NCBI GenBank assembly: GCA_934524965.1 | Contig: CAKSYU010000004.1 | Coordinates: forward strand, 12,416 to 76,415 | Direction of reading: 5' to 3' | DNA length: 64,000 bases | Source of the DNA: an uncultured Angelakisella sp. | GTDB taxonomy: Bacteria; Bacillota; Clostridia; Oscillospirales; Ruminococcaceae | Part shown: in pieces, positions 1 through 8,750 of the stretch | Numbering within the stretch: the first letter of the stretch is position 1 | Layout of the letters: every line of letters begins with the position of its first letter | Notes under the pieces: generated by a model | What the model was told of the DNA's origin: nothing | The model's input: only the letters and a program-made list of their open reading frames with translations | Databases searched by the model: none | Program-made: the position numbers and the translations under genes

Positions 1-2
1 AG

Positions 3-1130
3 CATATTTTGATATATCTTGTGATCGCCCTCGGCATCTTTGGGCTGCTGGGGTGGTACTTTGCGCAACAGGAGGAGCTGCAGCCGCAGGCGGTGCAGTC
101 CAATCTGCTGATGAACAATGTTGCGAAGCAATCGCAGCTGACGGTAAAGATGCTGTTCAGCGATATGAGCAACGAGACGAAAAACGAATTCCGCACCACA
201 TTGCAGGCAGAACTGGGCGATGTGGCGGCAGTGGAAGCCCATGACTGCATGGGCAGTGCCGAGGTGCAGCTTTCCTATGCCCAAAAGGTGCTGGAACAGG
301 GCTGCGCTGTATTGATGCTGGAGCCGGTGGACGACACCGTGACCGATGAACTGCTGGCGCTGGCGCAGGAGTACGGTGTGCCGGTGATACTGATGAACCG
401 CCGCGCGACCGAAGCGCAGCTTGCCGCCTATGATAACCTGTATGGTATTGTAATGGCGGAGGACACCGAGGACGCCGAGCTGACCCGTCTGGCAGATACC
501 ATTGCCGACTACTGGGCAAATAACCGTGATGACCTGGACTGCTGGATCCGCAATGATAAGCTGTCGATCGCCGCGGTGACGGAATACGGCTTTGAGGACA
601 GCGGCAAGTGGGAAAAACTGCAAAGTCTGCTGGAGGAGCGTGACTGCACCGCCGTGCTGTGCAGCGATACCATAACGGAGTATCTCAACTACAATCTGGA
701 GCACGCATTTGACGCGCTTTACTATAAGGGTCCGGAGCTGATTCTGTTCAGTGACAGTGCCGATGCCGAAAAAGCCTACACCTACTACAACGACCCGACC
801 GAGTACCCCAATGGCTACGGCGGCACGCTGTGGGCAGTCATGGAGGCAGACGAAACGGCATATAACCTGTATAAAGACGGTAAAGTGCTGTTTGCGGAGG
901 GCGGCAGCGGCTATCTGATGGGCAGAGCTGCCGCGCAGATGGTCAAGCTGCTGCTGAACGGCGAAGCGCCCCGCGTTTCTATTCAGCTGGCGACGCCTGC
1001 CGACGGCGGCAAAACTTACCTTTGCAATACGGTGGTGCTGCGTAATACAATAGCAGTCGAGGAGCCGGAGGAGACCGAGACGACGGAGGAGCAGAATTCC
1101 GTGATGAGCGCTCCGATGAGAATTTCCTGA
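3..1130 (+). CDS. Membrane-anchored periplasmic-binding-protein-like protein (5' end outside window)
   Basis: The reading frame is open to the left edge, so the true start probably lies before the window; the first usable start inside it is TTG at 9. A hydrophobic stretch at the very N-terminus acts as a signal anchor. Residues about 40-340 have the alternating beta/alpha pattern of the sugar-type periplasmic binding fold (Peripla_BP_4): a segment VLMLEPVDD followed by GVPVILMNR is typical of the first lobe. The C-terminal tail is acidic and Glu/Thr rich. The family normally binds sugars outside the membrane, for an ABC importer or a sensor kinase, but no permease is visible here, so the ligand and partner are unknown. 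Fold assignment is from sequence feel, not a profile search. Confidence 0.6.
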   Translation, partial: HILIYLVIALGIFGLLGWYFAQQEELQPQAVQSNLLMNNVAKQSQLTVKMLFSDMSNETKNEFRTTLQAELGDVAAVEAHDCMGSAEVQLSYAQKVLEQGCAVLMLEPVDDTVTDELLALAQEYGVPVILMNRRATEAQLAAYDNLYGIVMAEDTEDAELTRLADTIADYWANNRDDLDCWIRNDKLSIAAVTEYGFEDSGKWEKLQSLLEERDCTAVLCSDTITEYLNYNLEHAFDALYYKGPELILFSDSADAEKAYTYYNDPTEYPNGYGGTLWAVMEADETAYNLYKDGKVLFAEGGSGYLMGRAAAQMVKLLLNGEAPRVSIQLATPADGGKTYLCNTVVLRNTIAVEEPEETETTEEQNSVMSAPMRIS

Positions 1131-1151
1131 CAGGGAAGCAGCAAAACGACC

Positions 1152-1171
1152 CTGTAACGACACTGTTACAG
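1152..1171. repeat. Short perfect inverted repeat before the GHL10 gene
   Basis: CTGTAAC at 1152-1158 pairs with GTTACAG at 1165-1171 across a 6-base loop. There is no following T-run, so it looks more like an operator or an RNA hairpin than a terminator. It sits about 30 bases before the ribosome binding site of the next gene. Function is unknown. Confidence 0.4.
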
Positions 1172-1203
1172 TACAGCGATAAACCAAAAAGGGGGAGAGA
1201 GCG

Positions 1204-2652
1204 ATGCGGAAGATCACAGCAGTGCTGATGGCTTTGGTATTGGCTCTTTCTCTTTTTGCCTGCGGCAAGGAGCCGGAGCAGACAGATGCTCCCGGCTCAG
1301 ATATTCAGCAGGGGACGGTAATTCTGCCGAAACCGCAGGAGGACGGAGTCACAGACGAAAATGAAAACGAGCAGAAGGGAGAATATCCCTCTGCCGAAGA
1401 ACCGCTGCCTGTCAAGCCGGATCATACCCAAAAACCGCAGGACAATAAGAATAACAATAGTAATAGTAATACTCAAAAGCCTGATGATGGCAACCAGCCT
1501 GCCGAACAACCAAAGCCGGATAACGGAAACTCCGCAGGCGGCAATACAACGGTGCCGAGCGGTGAATACCGCGCGGTGTGGATTAGTTATCTGGAGCTGG
1601 GCAATATGCTGACCGGCAAGACTGCCTCGCAGTTCCGCAGCAATATCGGGGCGGCATACGACAATGTGAAAAATCTAGGCTGCAATACGGTGATCGTCCA
1701 TGTGCGTCCCTTTGGCGACGCACTGTATTCCTCCTCCTATTTCCCCGCCTCGTATCTCATTACAGGGACAGAGGGGGACGCGCTGCCCTTTGATCCTCTG
1801 ACGATCATGGTGGAGGAGGCGCACAGCCGCGGGCTGACCTTTGAGGCGTGGCTGAACCCCTATCGGGTGCGGGCACGCAGCGGCAGGGCGCTGAGCAGTG
1901 ATAACCCCGCCCAGAAATACATAAACAGCGGCAGCGATGCCGTGTACCAGACCGCGAATGGCGGCATCTTCTATAACCCCGGCTCCCGCGAGGCGATCGA
2001 CTTGATCGTGAACGGGGTGCGGGAGATCGTAAGGAATTACGATGTGGACGCGATCCACTTTGACGATTACTTCTATGCCACGACCGACAGCAGCATTGAC
2101 AGCGGACTGTACGCGGCAAGCGGCAGCGGGCTTTCGCTGGCGGCATGGCGGCGGCAGAATGTCAACACCATGGTGCGGGAGGTTTACGCCGCGGTGAAGA
2201 CCGAAAAGCCGTCGGTGCGCTTCGGCATCAGCCCGCAGGGCAATACCAAGGCGAACTACGACACCCTGTACGCCGATGTTGCCACATGGCTGGGCAATAG
2301 CGGCTATGTGGACTATATCTGCCCGCAGATCTATTACGGCTTTAATAATGCCACCTGCCCGTACAGCACGGTGCTGGCGGAATTCAATGGCATGATAAAG
2401 GTGAGCGGCATTGACCTGTATGTGGGACTGGCGGCTTACAAGATCGGCAATGAGGATACCTATGCCGGTGCCAACGGCAAATACGAATGGCAGCAGAACA
2501 GCGACCTTTTAAGCCGCATGGTGACCAAGGCGCGGGACGCGAGCCATTACAAGGGCTTCTGCCTATACAGCTACAATTCGGTGATCTCGCCCGCTGCCGG
2601 CGTAAAGGCACAGGTGCAGGCGGAGCTTGCCGCCCTGAGCAGGATACTATAA
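1204..2652 (+). CDS. GHL10-family (DUF187) glycoside-hydrolase-like lipoprotein
   Basis: The 482-residue product starts with a lipoprotein signal; the lipobox LFAC puts the lipidated Cys at residue 20. Residues 21-120 are a low-complexity linker rich in Glu, Pro, Asn and Lys. Residues about 122-475 match the GHL10 TIM-barrel family (family-10-like glycosylhydrolase, YngK type): YRAVWISYLELG opens the barrel, HFDDYFYA lies near residue 285, and ISPQGN and ICPQIYYGF follow. The family is thought to act on cell-wall or extracellular glycans, but the substrate is not established. GGGGGAGAG just before ATG 1204 is a good ribosome binding site. The next gene, 21 bases on, has an N-terminal half that looks related, so the two probably form an operon. 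Confidence 0.8.
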   Translation: MRKITAVLMALVLALSLFACGKEPEQTDAPGSDIQQGTVILPKPQEDGVTDENENEQKGEYPSAEEPLPVKPDHTQKPQDNKNNNSNSNTQKPDDGNQPAEQPKPDNGNSAGGNTTVPSGEYRAVWISYLELGNMLTGKTASQFRSNIGAAYDNVKNLGCNTVIVHVRPFGDALYSSSYFPASYLITGTEGDALPFDPLTIMVEEAHSRGLTFEAWLNPYRVRARSGRALSSDNPAQKYINSGSDAVYQTANGGIFYNPGSREAIDLIVNGVREIVRNYDVDAIHFDDYFYATTDSSIDSGLYAASGSGLSLAAWRRQNVNTMVREVYAAVKTEKPSVRFGISPQGNTKANYDTLYADVATWLGNSGYVDYICPQIYYGFNNATCPYSTVLAEFNGMIKVSGIDLYVGLAAYKIGNEDTYAGANGKYEWQQNSDLLSRMVTKARDASHYKGFCLYSYNSVISPAAGVKAQVQAELAALSRIL

Positions 2653-2673
2653 CCGACCCACGGGAGGACAGTC

Positions 2674-5600
2674 GTGTCAAAATTCAGGAAGAACAATACC
2701 AAAAAAGCGCTGCTTTTCACACTGGCTTTTGCAGTTATCATAGCCGGTGCGCTGACCGTCACCCTTTTTACCGATTGGAACCCCTTGGGCGCGCTGGTGG
2801 GTCCGACCCAGCCGGAGCCGGATCATCAGGAGCCGGACCCCATTCAGCCCGATAACACGGCGACCGATGAGCCGAACACCGAGCCGGAGCCGGAGCTGCC
2901 CGTCACCTTCAATATCCCTGACCGCATGCGGGCAGTGACCATTATGCCCGGCGAGGATTTCCTGACCGAAAAAAACGAAGCTGCCGATGATGTAAAGAAA
3001 GAGATAGACGCGGCGCTGGACGCGGCAAAGGCGCTGGATATGAATACCGTGCTGGTGGGGACAAGTACCGGTGACTTTGCGGCGTATGAAAGCCTGACAA
3101 GACCGATTGCCAACGCGGTATTTGACCCGCTGGACTATCTTATCACGGGAGCGCGCAGCCGCGGGCTGTATGTGTACTGCTTCTATGACCTGAAAGCGAC
3201 CTACGACGGTGTGGGACTGGTGACCTACCCCCGCTTTGATACCGCTCTGATGAACGGGATCGAGAAGGAGCTGGGCGCCTTTTTGGAGAAATATGCCCCC
3301 GACGGGCTGTTCTTTACCAACTATGACTTCCCGGAAAGCGATACCGCCTTTGCCGACTACCTAAGCTGCGGCGGCGGTATGAGCTACGGCGACTATCTGG
3401 ACGGTGCCTCCCGTCAGCTTGTGGAGCTGGCGAGTAATTTGGTGCGCAAAAAAACGCCCGCTGTACAGGTGGGTCTGGTAACAGAGCCGCAGTGGGCGAC
3501 CACCAAGGAGAATGAGGTGGGACAGAATACCCTCGACCCCTATTCCATGCTGACCGACGGACACTGTGATGTCAAGACAATGCTGGAGGACGGCTTGGCG
3601 GATATGATCGCGGTCAAGGCGTTTGGCTCGCTGACCGACAGCAAGATCCCGTTTGAGCGGATCGTCAAGTGGTGGTCGGAGCTGGCGGCGGAAAATGAGG
3701 TACGAATGTATGCCATTCATGCCGCCGACCGTATGGCGAACAGCACCTACGCGGGCTGGGGCTCCTCCGACCAGATGACCAAGCAGGCAATCACGCTGGA
3801 AAGCTACAAGGGCTGCGGCGGCAGCATCTTCTACGGGCTTGCCAGCATGAAAGCCGACCCTGCCGGTTCGGTAACGCTGCTGAAAAAATACTTCCGCAAC
3901 GAGGTAAATACCGATTATATCATGACCGAGCTGAGCGTTTCGGTGCCGGCGAAGCTGACCTATTCCACCTACGAGCCGACGGTGCTGTTCCGCGGCGCTT
4001 CCGATCCGACCAATCCGGTGACGGTGAACGGCGCCGAGATCAAGACTGACGCCAACGGCTATTTTTCCAAGAGCTATGACTTAAAGCCGGGACTGAACAC
4101 CTTTACTATCGTCCATAAGGATAAGACGCTGGTGTATAAGATCACCCGCAATGTTAAGATATTCCAAAGCGTCGCGCCGACCGGCGCCCTGACGGTGGAC
4201 GGCAATACCGATATTACACTGACGGCGATGGCATACGAAAATGCCACCATCACCGCCACGGTGAACGGGCAAACGGTAACGCTGACCCGTGATAACAGCG
4301 AGGACGACAATACCGATAAGGATTCCTTCTATGTAAAGTACACCGGTACATACCGCACGCCCGCCGCTGGCGGCAGCGTGAAGAACCTTGGCAATATCAC
4401 CTTTAAGGGAAGCTGGGAGGGCAGAGAAGAGACCGAGACCGGCGCCTCCATCAAGGTGAATAAGATCGCCGAGGTGGGCAGCGGCAGCCCCGTTATTGTG
4501 ACTGCCAGCCAGGCGGAGACTTTCCCGACCAGTACGCTGGACGATACCTCCGACGGCAGCTACTACCCGCTGCCCAAGGGGACGCTGGACTACACCGTGG
4601 GCGATATGATCGTCTTTACCAGCGGCAGCTCCACCTACCGTTACTACAAGCTTGCCAGCGGACTGCGTGTTTATGCCGGCGATATTTCCACCACCAGCCA
4701 GCAGGTGCAGGACGTGGTGATCAGCGGTATGAGCGTTACCGCCAATGCCGGTACCACCACAGTGGCGCTGAATATGAGCCAGCCGACCAGCTATTCGGTG
4801 AGCTATTCCAGCAGCGGCATTTCCTTTACTTTCAGCTATCTTAAATCCGCCTGCGGCAGCCTGACCACGCTGACCAAGAACCCGATCTTCTCTTCGGCAA
4901 CATGGAGCGGCGATACGCTGACGCTGCGGTTCCGCAAGTCCAACGGCATGTGCGGCTACACCGCCAGCTATAATGGCAATACCCTTTCACTGCAGTTCAA
5001 TAACCCGCCCAGCAGCATCGCGGGGGCAAGGATCGTCATTGACCCCGGACACGGCGGCGTAGATGTGGGTGCTTTGGGCTTCTACCCCGGCAAGCACGAG
5101 GACTATGTGAACCGGCAGATCGCCACGGAGCTTGCAGCGATCCTGCGCAATCAAGGCGCGTCGGTACTGCTTATTGATACCACCGGCAGCGCCAAGGTGG
5201 TGCTGCAGACCCGTGTGGCGCAGGCATCTGCCTTTAAGCCGCAGATCTTCCTGAGTGTTCACAGCAACTCCGCCACCAATTCCTCGGCACGGGGCAGCGA
5301 GGCGTACTATTTCTACGATTTCAGCCAGCAATTCTGCAGCTATGTGAACAGCGCCCTGTATAACGCCATGGGCAACTACAACCGCGGCGCGAAGTATGGG
5401 CTGTACTATGTGACCCGTACCACGCAGTACACTTCGGTACTGGCGGAATGCGGCTTTATGAGCAACGAGAGCGAGTATGTACAGCTTTTGCAGAACTATG
5501 CGCAGATCGCAAGCTCGCTTGCCAACGGCATCGGAAATTACATCAACAGCATATACAGCGGCTACACCGCCACCGGCACCGAGACGGTGGGCAAGGTTTC

Positions 5601-6612
5601 GCAGATCCCCGTAAAGGGCGTAACGCTGGATAAGACTACGCTGGAGCTGACGGCGGGGGCGACTGCCCAGCTGACCGTGAAGCTGACCCCCGAGGACGCG
5701 ACCGACCAAACCATGACCTGGAGCAGCAGCAACAGCGGCGTGGTAACGGTAGATGAAAACGGCGCGCTGAAAGCGGTAGCGGCAGGCACGGCGACCATTA
5801 CGGTAAAGGCCACCGACGGCGGCTATACCGCAAGCTGTACCGTGACAGTGAAGCCCGCGGCGGTAACGGAGGTTCTGCTGGATAAAGCGGCGGTGACAAT
5901 GAAGGTGGGTGAAAGCATTGTGCTGAACGCCACCGTGCTGCCCGAAAATGTGACCGATAAAACGGTACAGTGGAGCAGCAGCGCCCCCGGCGTGGTAAAG
6001 GTAGAAAATGGCAAGCTGACTGCCTTGGCGGAGGGCAATGCCACCATTACCGCAAAGTGCGGGGAAAAGAGCGCCTTCTGCACGGTGACGGTGCAGAAGG
6101 GTGACACGACCGCCGAAAGCGTGACGCTGGATAAGACCACACTGGAGCTGACAATTAACGGTAGTGCAAAGCTGACAGCAACAGTACTGCCGGAGGAAAC
6201 GGCTGTGAAAACAGTGCAGTGGAGCAGCAGCGAGGAGACCGTTGCCAAGGTTGCGGCAGACGGAACAGTAACCGGACTGAAAGAGGGAACGGCAATCATT
6301 ACGGCGAAGTGCGGCGAAAAGAGCGCTGAGTGTACTGTAACGGTCAAGTCGAGCCTGATCGTGGTGGTGCCGACCTCCATTGCGCTGGGGCAGAACAGTA
6401 TGACCCTTTCGCTGGGCAGCAAAATCACGCTGGCAGCCATCATAGAGCCGCAGGGGGCGGCAGGCACGACCCTGACATGGAGCAGCAATGCCCCCAGTAT
6501 TGTGGAGGTGGCAGCAGACGGTACGCTTTCGGCGCTTGCTGTCGGAACGGCGACCATTACCGTGACCACAACAAACGGGCTTTCGGCAAGCTGCGAGATC
6601 ACCGTGGCATGA
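2674..6612 (+). CDS. Large secreted GHL-like / N-acetylmuramoyl-L-alanine amidase / Big_2 protein
   Basis: A 1312-residue exported protein starting at GTG 2674 after GGGAGGAC. A membrane segment covers about residues 10-32. Residues about 85-420 look like a divergent GHL10-type barrel (DYLITGARSRGLYVYCF parallels the neighbouring lipoprotein). Residues about 785-965 are an Amidase_3 domain that cleaves the MurNAc-L-Ala bond of peptidoglycan; the zinc ligands are present in DPGHGG, HEDYVNRQIA, SVHSN and LAECGF. From about residue 978 to the end there are four Big_2 Ig-like domains, each with a V-x-LD-K-x-T-L-x-L start and an ATITV-type end. The combination suggests a wall-bound peptidoglycan hydrolase. 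The middle part (about 430-780) was not assigned. Confidence 0.82.
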   Translation: MSKFRKNNTKKALLFTLAFAVIIAGALTVTLFTDWNPLGALVGPTQPEPDHQEPDPIQPDNTATDEPNTEPEPELPVTFNIPDRMRAVTIMPGEDFLTEKNEAADDVKKEIDAALDAAKALDMNTVLVGTSTGDFAAYESLTRPIANAVFDPLDYLITGARSRGLYVYCFYDLKATYDGVGLVTYPRFDTALMNGIEKELGAFLEKYAPDGLFFTNYDFPESDTAFADYLSCGGGMSYGDYLDGASRQLVELASNLVRKKTPAVQVGLVTEPQWATTKENEVGQNTLDPYSMLTDGHCDVKTMLEDGLADMIAVKAFGSLTDSKIPFERIVKWWSELAAENEVRMYAIHAADRMANSTYAGWGSSDQMTKQAITLESYKGCGGSIFYGLASMKADPAGSVTLLKKYFRNEVNTDYIMTELSVSVPAKLTYSTYEPTVLFRGASDPTNPVTVNGAEIKTDANGYFSKSYDLKPGLNTFTIVHKDKTLVYKITRNVKIFQSVAPTGALTVDGNTDITLTAMAYENATITATVNGQTVTLTRDNSEDDNTDKDSFYVKYTGTYRTPAAGGSVKNLGNITFKGSWEGREETETGASIKVNKIAEVGSGSPVIVTASQAETFPTSTLDDTSDGSYYPLPKGTLDYTVGDMIVFTSGSSTYRYYKLASGLRVYAGDISTTSQQVQDVVISGMSVTANAGTTTVALNMSQPTSYSVSYSSSGISFTFSYLKSACGSLTTLTKNPIFSSATWSGDTLTLRFRKSNGMCGYTASYNGNTLSLQFNNPPSSIAGARIVIDPGHGGVDVGALGFYPGKHEDYVNRQIATELAAILRNQGASVLLIDTTGSAKVVLQTRVAQASAFKPQIFLSVHSNSATNSSARGSEAYYFYDFSQQFCSYVNSALYNAMGNYNRGAKYGLYYVTRTTQYTSVLAECGFMSNESEYVQLLQNYAQIASSLANGIGNYINSIYSGYTATGTETVGKVSQIPVKGVTLDKTTLELTAGATAQLTVKLTPEDATDQTMTWSSSNSGVVTVDENGALKAVAAGTATITVKATDGGYTASCTVTVKPAAVTEVLLDKAAVTMKVGESIVLNATVLPENVTDKTVQWSSSAPGVVKVENGKLTALAEGNATITAKCGEKSAFCTVTVQKGDTTAESVTLDKTTLELTINGSAKLTATVLPEETAVKTVQWSSSEETVAKVAADGTVTGLKEGTAIITAKCGEKSAECTVTVKSSLIVVVPTSIALGQNSMTLSLGSKITLAAIIEPQGAAGTTLTWSSNAPSIVEVAADGTLSALAVGTATITVTTTNGLSASCEITVA

Positions 6613-6627
6613 TATACGAAACCAAAT

Positions 6628-6676
6628 AAAAGCGGGAGACCGGAGAGCATGATAAGATCCGGTTTCCCGCTTTTTG
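6628..6676 (+). terminator. Rho-independent terminator after the amidase gene
   Basis: AAAGCGGGAGACCGG pairs with CCGGTTTCCCGCTTT with one G-U pair and a 15-base loop, ending in a T5 run. It lies 15 bases after the amidase stop and closes the envelope operon. Confidence 0.85.
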
Positions 6677-6715
6677 CGAATGGCTGTGTTGACGGTTAAA
6701 ATGAAGGAAGAAATC

Positions 6716-6744
6716 TTGACATTTTACCCGACAATTTGTACTCT
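6716..6744 (+). promoter_or_regulatory. Candidate promoter of the ECF sigma / anti-sigma pair
   Basis: TTGACA at 6716-6721 is a perfect -35 box; 17 bases later TACTCT (6739-6744) is a weak -10. An AT-rich stretch with ATTATTTTATG follows. ECF sigma genes are often autoregulated, so a second ECF-type promoter could overlap; I cannot define one without known targets. Confidence 0.4.
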
Positions 6745-6782
6745 TAAATCGTATTATTTTATGACAAAAGGGAGGCGGCGCC

Positions 6783-7251
6783 ATGCAAGGAGACTTTGAG
6801 GCGCTTTACCGGCGGCATGTCGGGGCGGTCTATCGCCTTTGCTATGCCTTTATGAAAAACGCGGCGGACGCCGAGGACTGCACCGAGGACACCTTTGTGC
6901 GTGCCATGACCTGCGATGTGACCTTTGAGAACGAGCGGCACGAGCGGAGCTGGCTGACCACAACGGCGATGAACCTATGCAAGGATAAGCTGAAGCACTG
7001 GTGGCAGAAAAAGACCGCCCCGTTGGAGGAACAGATCGAGCAGCCCGCACCGGAACCGGAGGATCTGGGGGAGGTGCGGGAGGCGGTGATGGCGCTGCCG
7101 CCGAAATATAAGGAGGTCGTCTGGCTTTATTGAGGGCTTCCAGACCGATGAAATAACGGCGATGCTGGGGCGACCGCCCTCCACGGTGCGCAACCAACTG
7201 AAGGACGCCCGTGAAAAACTGCGAACCGTATTGGGAGGTGAGAGCATATGA
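6783..7251 (+). pseudogene. ECF-type sigma-70 factor, frameshifted in region 4
   Basis: ATG 6783 follows GGGAGGCGG. The first frame (6783-7133) gives 116 residues: region 2 is clear (FEALYRRHVGAVYRLCYAFM, then DAEDCTEDTFVRA) and region 4 begins with ALPPKYKEVVWLY before TGA at 7131. The remaining helix-turn-helix is readable in the +1 frame, starting near 7129 (IEGFQTDEITAMLGRPPS and on) and ending at 7251. That second frame overlaps the next gene's ATG by ATGA, the usual coupling of sigma and anti-sigma genes. So the ancestral gene ran 6783-7251 and has lost or gained bases near 7125-7131. It is a recent pseudogene, an assembly error, or a recoding site; a short sigma lacking region 4 would not be expected to work. 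Confidence 0.75.
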
Positions 7252-7928
7252 GTGAGAACAATATCAAAAAAGCGTTTGATGAGACAGAGCTTTCGGCGGA
7301 AGCTGAGGACCGTATGCTCCGCAACATTCTGCAAAAGGCGGCGCAGTCTGCGCCTGATGCTTCTACTACGAAAGAAAGAGACAATGTGACCCAATTCCCC
7401 ACAGAGAAGACAGCGAAAAAGGTACCGCAGTGGAGGCGCTGGGGAAGTGTGGCGGCGTGTCTGGTGCTGGTGGCGGCTGCCGGCGTGCTGCTGTCCCGCC
7501 TGCTGCCCAATGACAGCGGCATTGAGGGAGACGACCCGCCGGTACTGGGCGGCTCCCCGGTGGAAGATGTGACCGGTGCGCAGGATTTTGAAAGGCTGGG
7601 CTTTACCATAGATGCGCCGCAGGGCGCGGAGGAGGTAAGCTACTGCATCTTTGATGATGAGATCGCCCGTGTGGACTTTACATGGAACGGACACGGTTAC
7701 ATCTACGAGGCGGCAAAGCTTGCCGGAAACTTCTCCCGCGCTGAGGAGGAAGCGGTGAGCAGTACGGTGCTGAATGCCGAATATGGTGCTGTGCTGGAAC
7801 GCCTTTCCAACGGCAGCTGGCGCGCCCATTGGGACCGTGACGGGGTAAGCTGTTATCTCACCAACTTTGACGGTGCTGCCGAAGAAGATATTTCCGCGGC
7901 AGCGGCGGCGCTTATCGCACAGGGATAA
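7248..7928 (+). CDS. Probable anti-sigma factor, single-pass membrane protein (DUF4367-like C-terminus)
   Basis: A 226-residue protein starting at ATG 7248 after GGGAGG, overlapping the second frame of the sigma gene by four bases. The N-terminal 60 residues are charged and cytoplasmic; a membrane segment follows (about residues 65-85, SVAACLVLVAAAGVLL). The outside domain (about 105-226) has the DUF4367-like pattern FERLGFTIDAPQGAEEV and a repeated beta layout. Position after an ECF sigma gene and the one-membrane-span design support a regulator that holds the sigma factor at the membrane. No ZAS zinc motif (HxxxCxxC) is present, so it is not the classical zinc type. The signal it senses is unknown. 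Confidence 0.6.
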   Translation: MSENNIKKAFDETELSAEAEDRMLRNILQKAAQSAPDASTTKERDNVTQFPTEKTAKKVPQWRRWGSVAACLVLVAAAGVLLSRLLPNDSGIEGDDPPVLGGSPVEDVTGAQDFERLGFTIDAPQGAEEVSYCIFDDEIARVDFTWNGHGYIYEAAKLAGNFSRAEEEAVSSTVLNAEYGAVLERLSNGSWRAHWDRDGVSCYLTNFDGAAEEDISAAAAALIAQG

Positions 7929-7947
7929 AGAGACATAAAACGATCCG

Positions 7948-7984
7948 TTTTCGGAGGGCTTTTCGCTCTCCGAAAATTTTTTTG
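7948..7984 (+). terminator. Rho-independent terminator after the anti-sigma gene
   Basis: TTTTCGGAG (7948-7956) pairs with CTCCGAAAA (7968-7976); a T7 run follows directly. Confidence 0.85.
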
Positions 7985-8083
7985 CTTTTTTCCCGACAAA
8001 TTCCTACGCTGCTTCGTATGGATAGATGAACGGGAAAAGAAAAGGCTTCCCCGAAAAACTATTTTCGATAAGGAGAAAAAACC

Positions 8084-8704
8084 ATGAAACGCATTTTTAT
8101 CATTCCTTTGTCTGTACTGATGATCCTGTCCCTTGCCGCCTGCGGCAGCAATAATAACGGAGGCAAGACCGAAGTGACCATGACTGCCGCGGAAGTACTC
8201 AATAATCTTAAAAAGTCGTTGGGCGACAGCTACACCAGCGATACCGCCGAGAGCGAAGACCGTATGACCGGCTATTGGGGCTTGGATATGACCAAGATCG
8301 AAAGCTGGGCAGCGGAGACCAATTCCAATTCCGCGCTCCAGTCCGATTGCGCCATCGTCCTCAAGGTAAAGGACGGATACGCTAATGACGCTGCGGCATT
8401 GCTGCAGCAGGGATTTGATCAGATCGTCAGCTACAACCGCATGTATCAGATGGATCTCCAGCGGGTGCTGCAGGGTCGCCTTTACATCAACGGCAACTAT
8501 GTCGCTCTCATCATTGAGGGACAGCAGAGCGACTGGGAAGCGAGCGAGGAAGATCAGGCGAAGTCCGCCGCAGAGGAAGCTGCCAAGGTGGACGGGGCGT
8601 GGAAAGCCATTTTTGGCGCGGCGGTCAATTCCATTACCATTCCCGCTGATGACGGCAATTCCGGCTTTGACATGAATGATGACGAAGGACTGCTGGGCGG
8701 CTGA
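8084..8704 (+). CDS. DUF4358 lipoprotein
   Basis: A 206-residue lipoprotein; ATG 8084 follows AAGGAGAAA. Signal peptide with lipobox LAAC, Cys at residue 20. The mature part matches the DUF4358 pattern: a start TMTAAEVLNNLKKSLG, a central segment in which GLDMTKIESW is typical, and a late helix near VDGAWKAIFG. DUF4358 proteins in clostridia commonly sit beside MBOAT and DHHW genes, as here, so a role with O-acetylation of an exported glycan is likely. The biochemical activity is not known. Confidence 0.75.
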   Translation: MKRIFIIPLSVLMILSLAACGSNNNGGKTEVTMTAAEVLNNLKKSLGDSYTSDTAESEDRMTGYWGLDMTKIESWAAETNSNSALQSDCAIVLKVKDGYANDAAALLQQGFDQIVSYNRMYQMDLQRVLQGRLYINGNYVALIIEGQQSDWEASEEDQAKSAAEEAAKVDGAWKAIFGAAVNSITIPADDGNSGFDMNDDEGLLGG

Positions 8705-8750
8705 TCCCTGCAAGGAGAGTGTATCCTTTGCCAAGCGGAGGAATTGAATA

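Noticed and set aside
5823-6650. A 275-residue minus-strand frame under the Big_2 repeats
   Set aside because: Periodic Val/Ser/Thr text is the mirror of the repeated Big_2 coding sequence.
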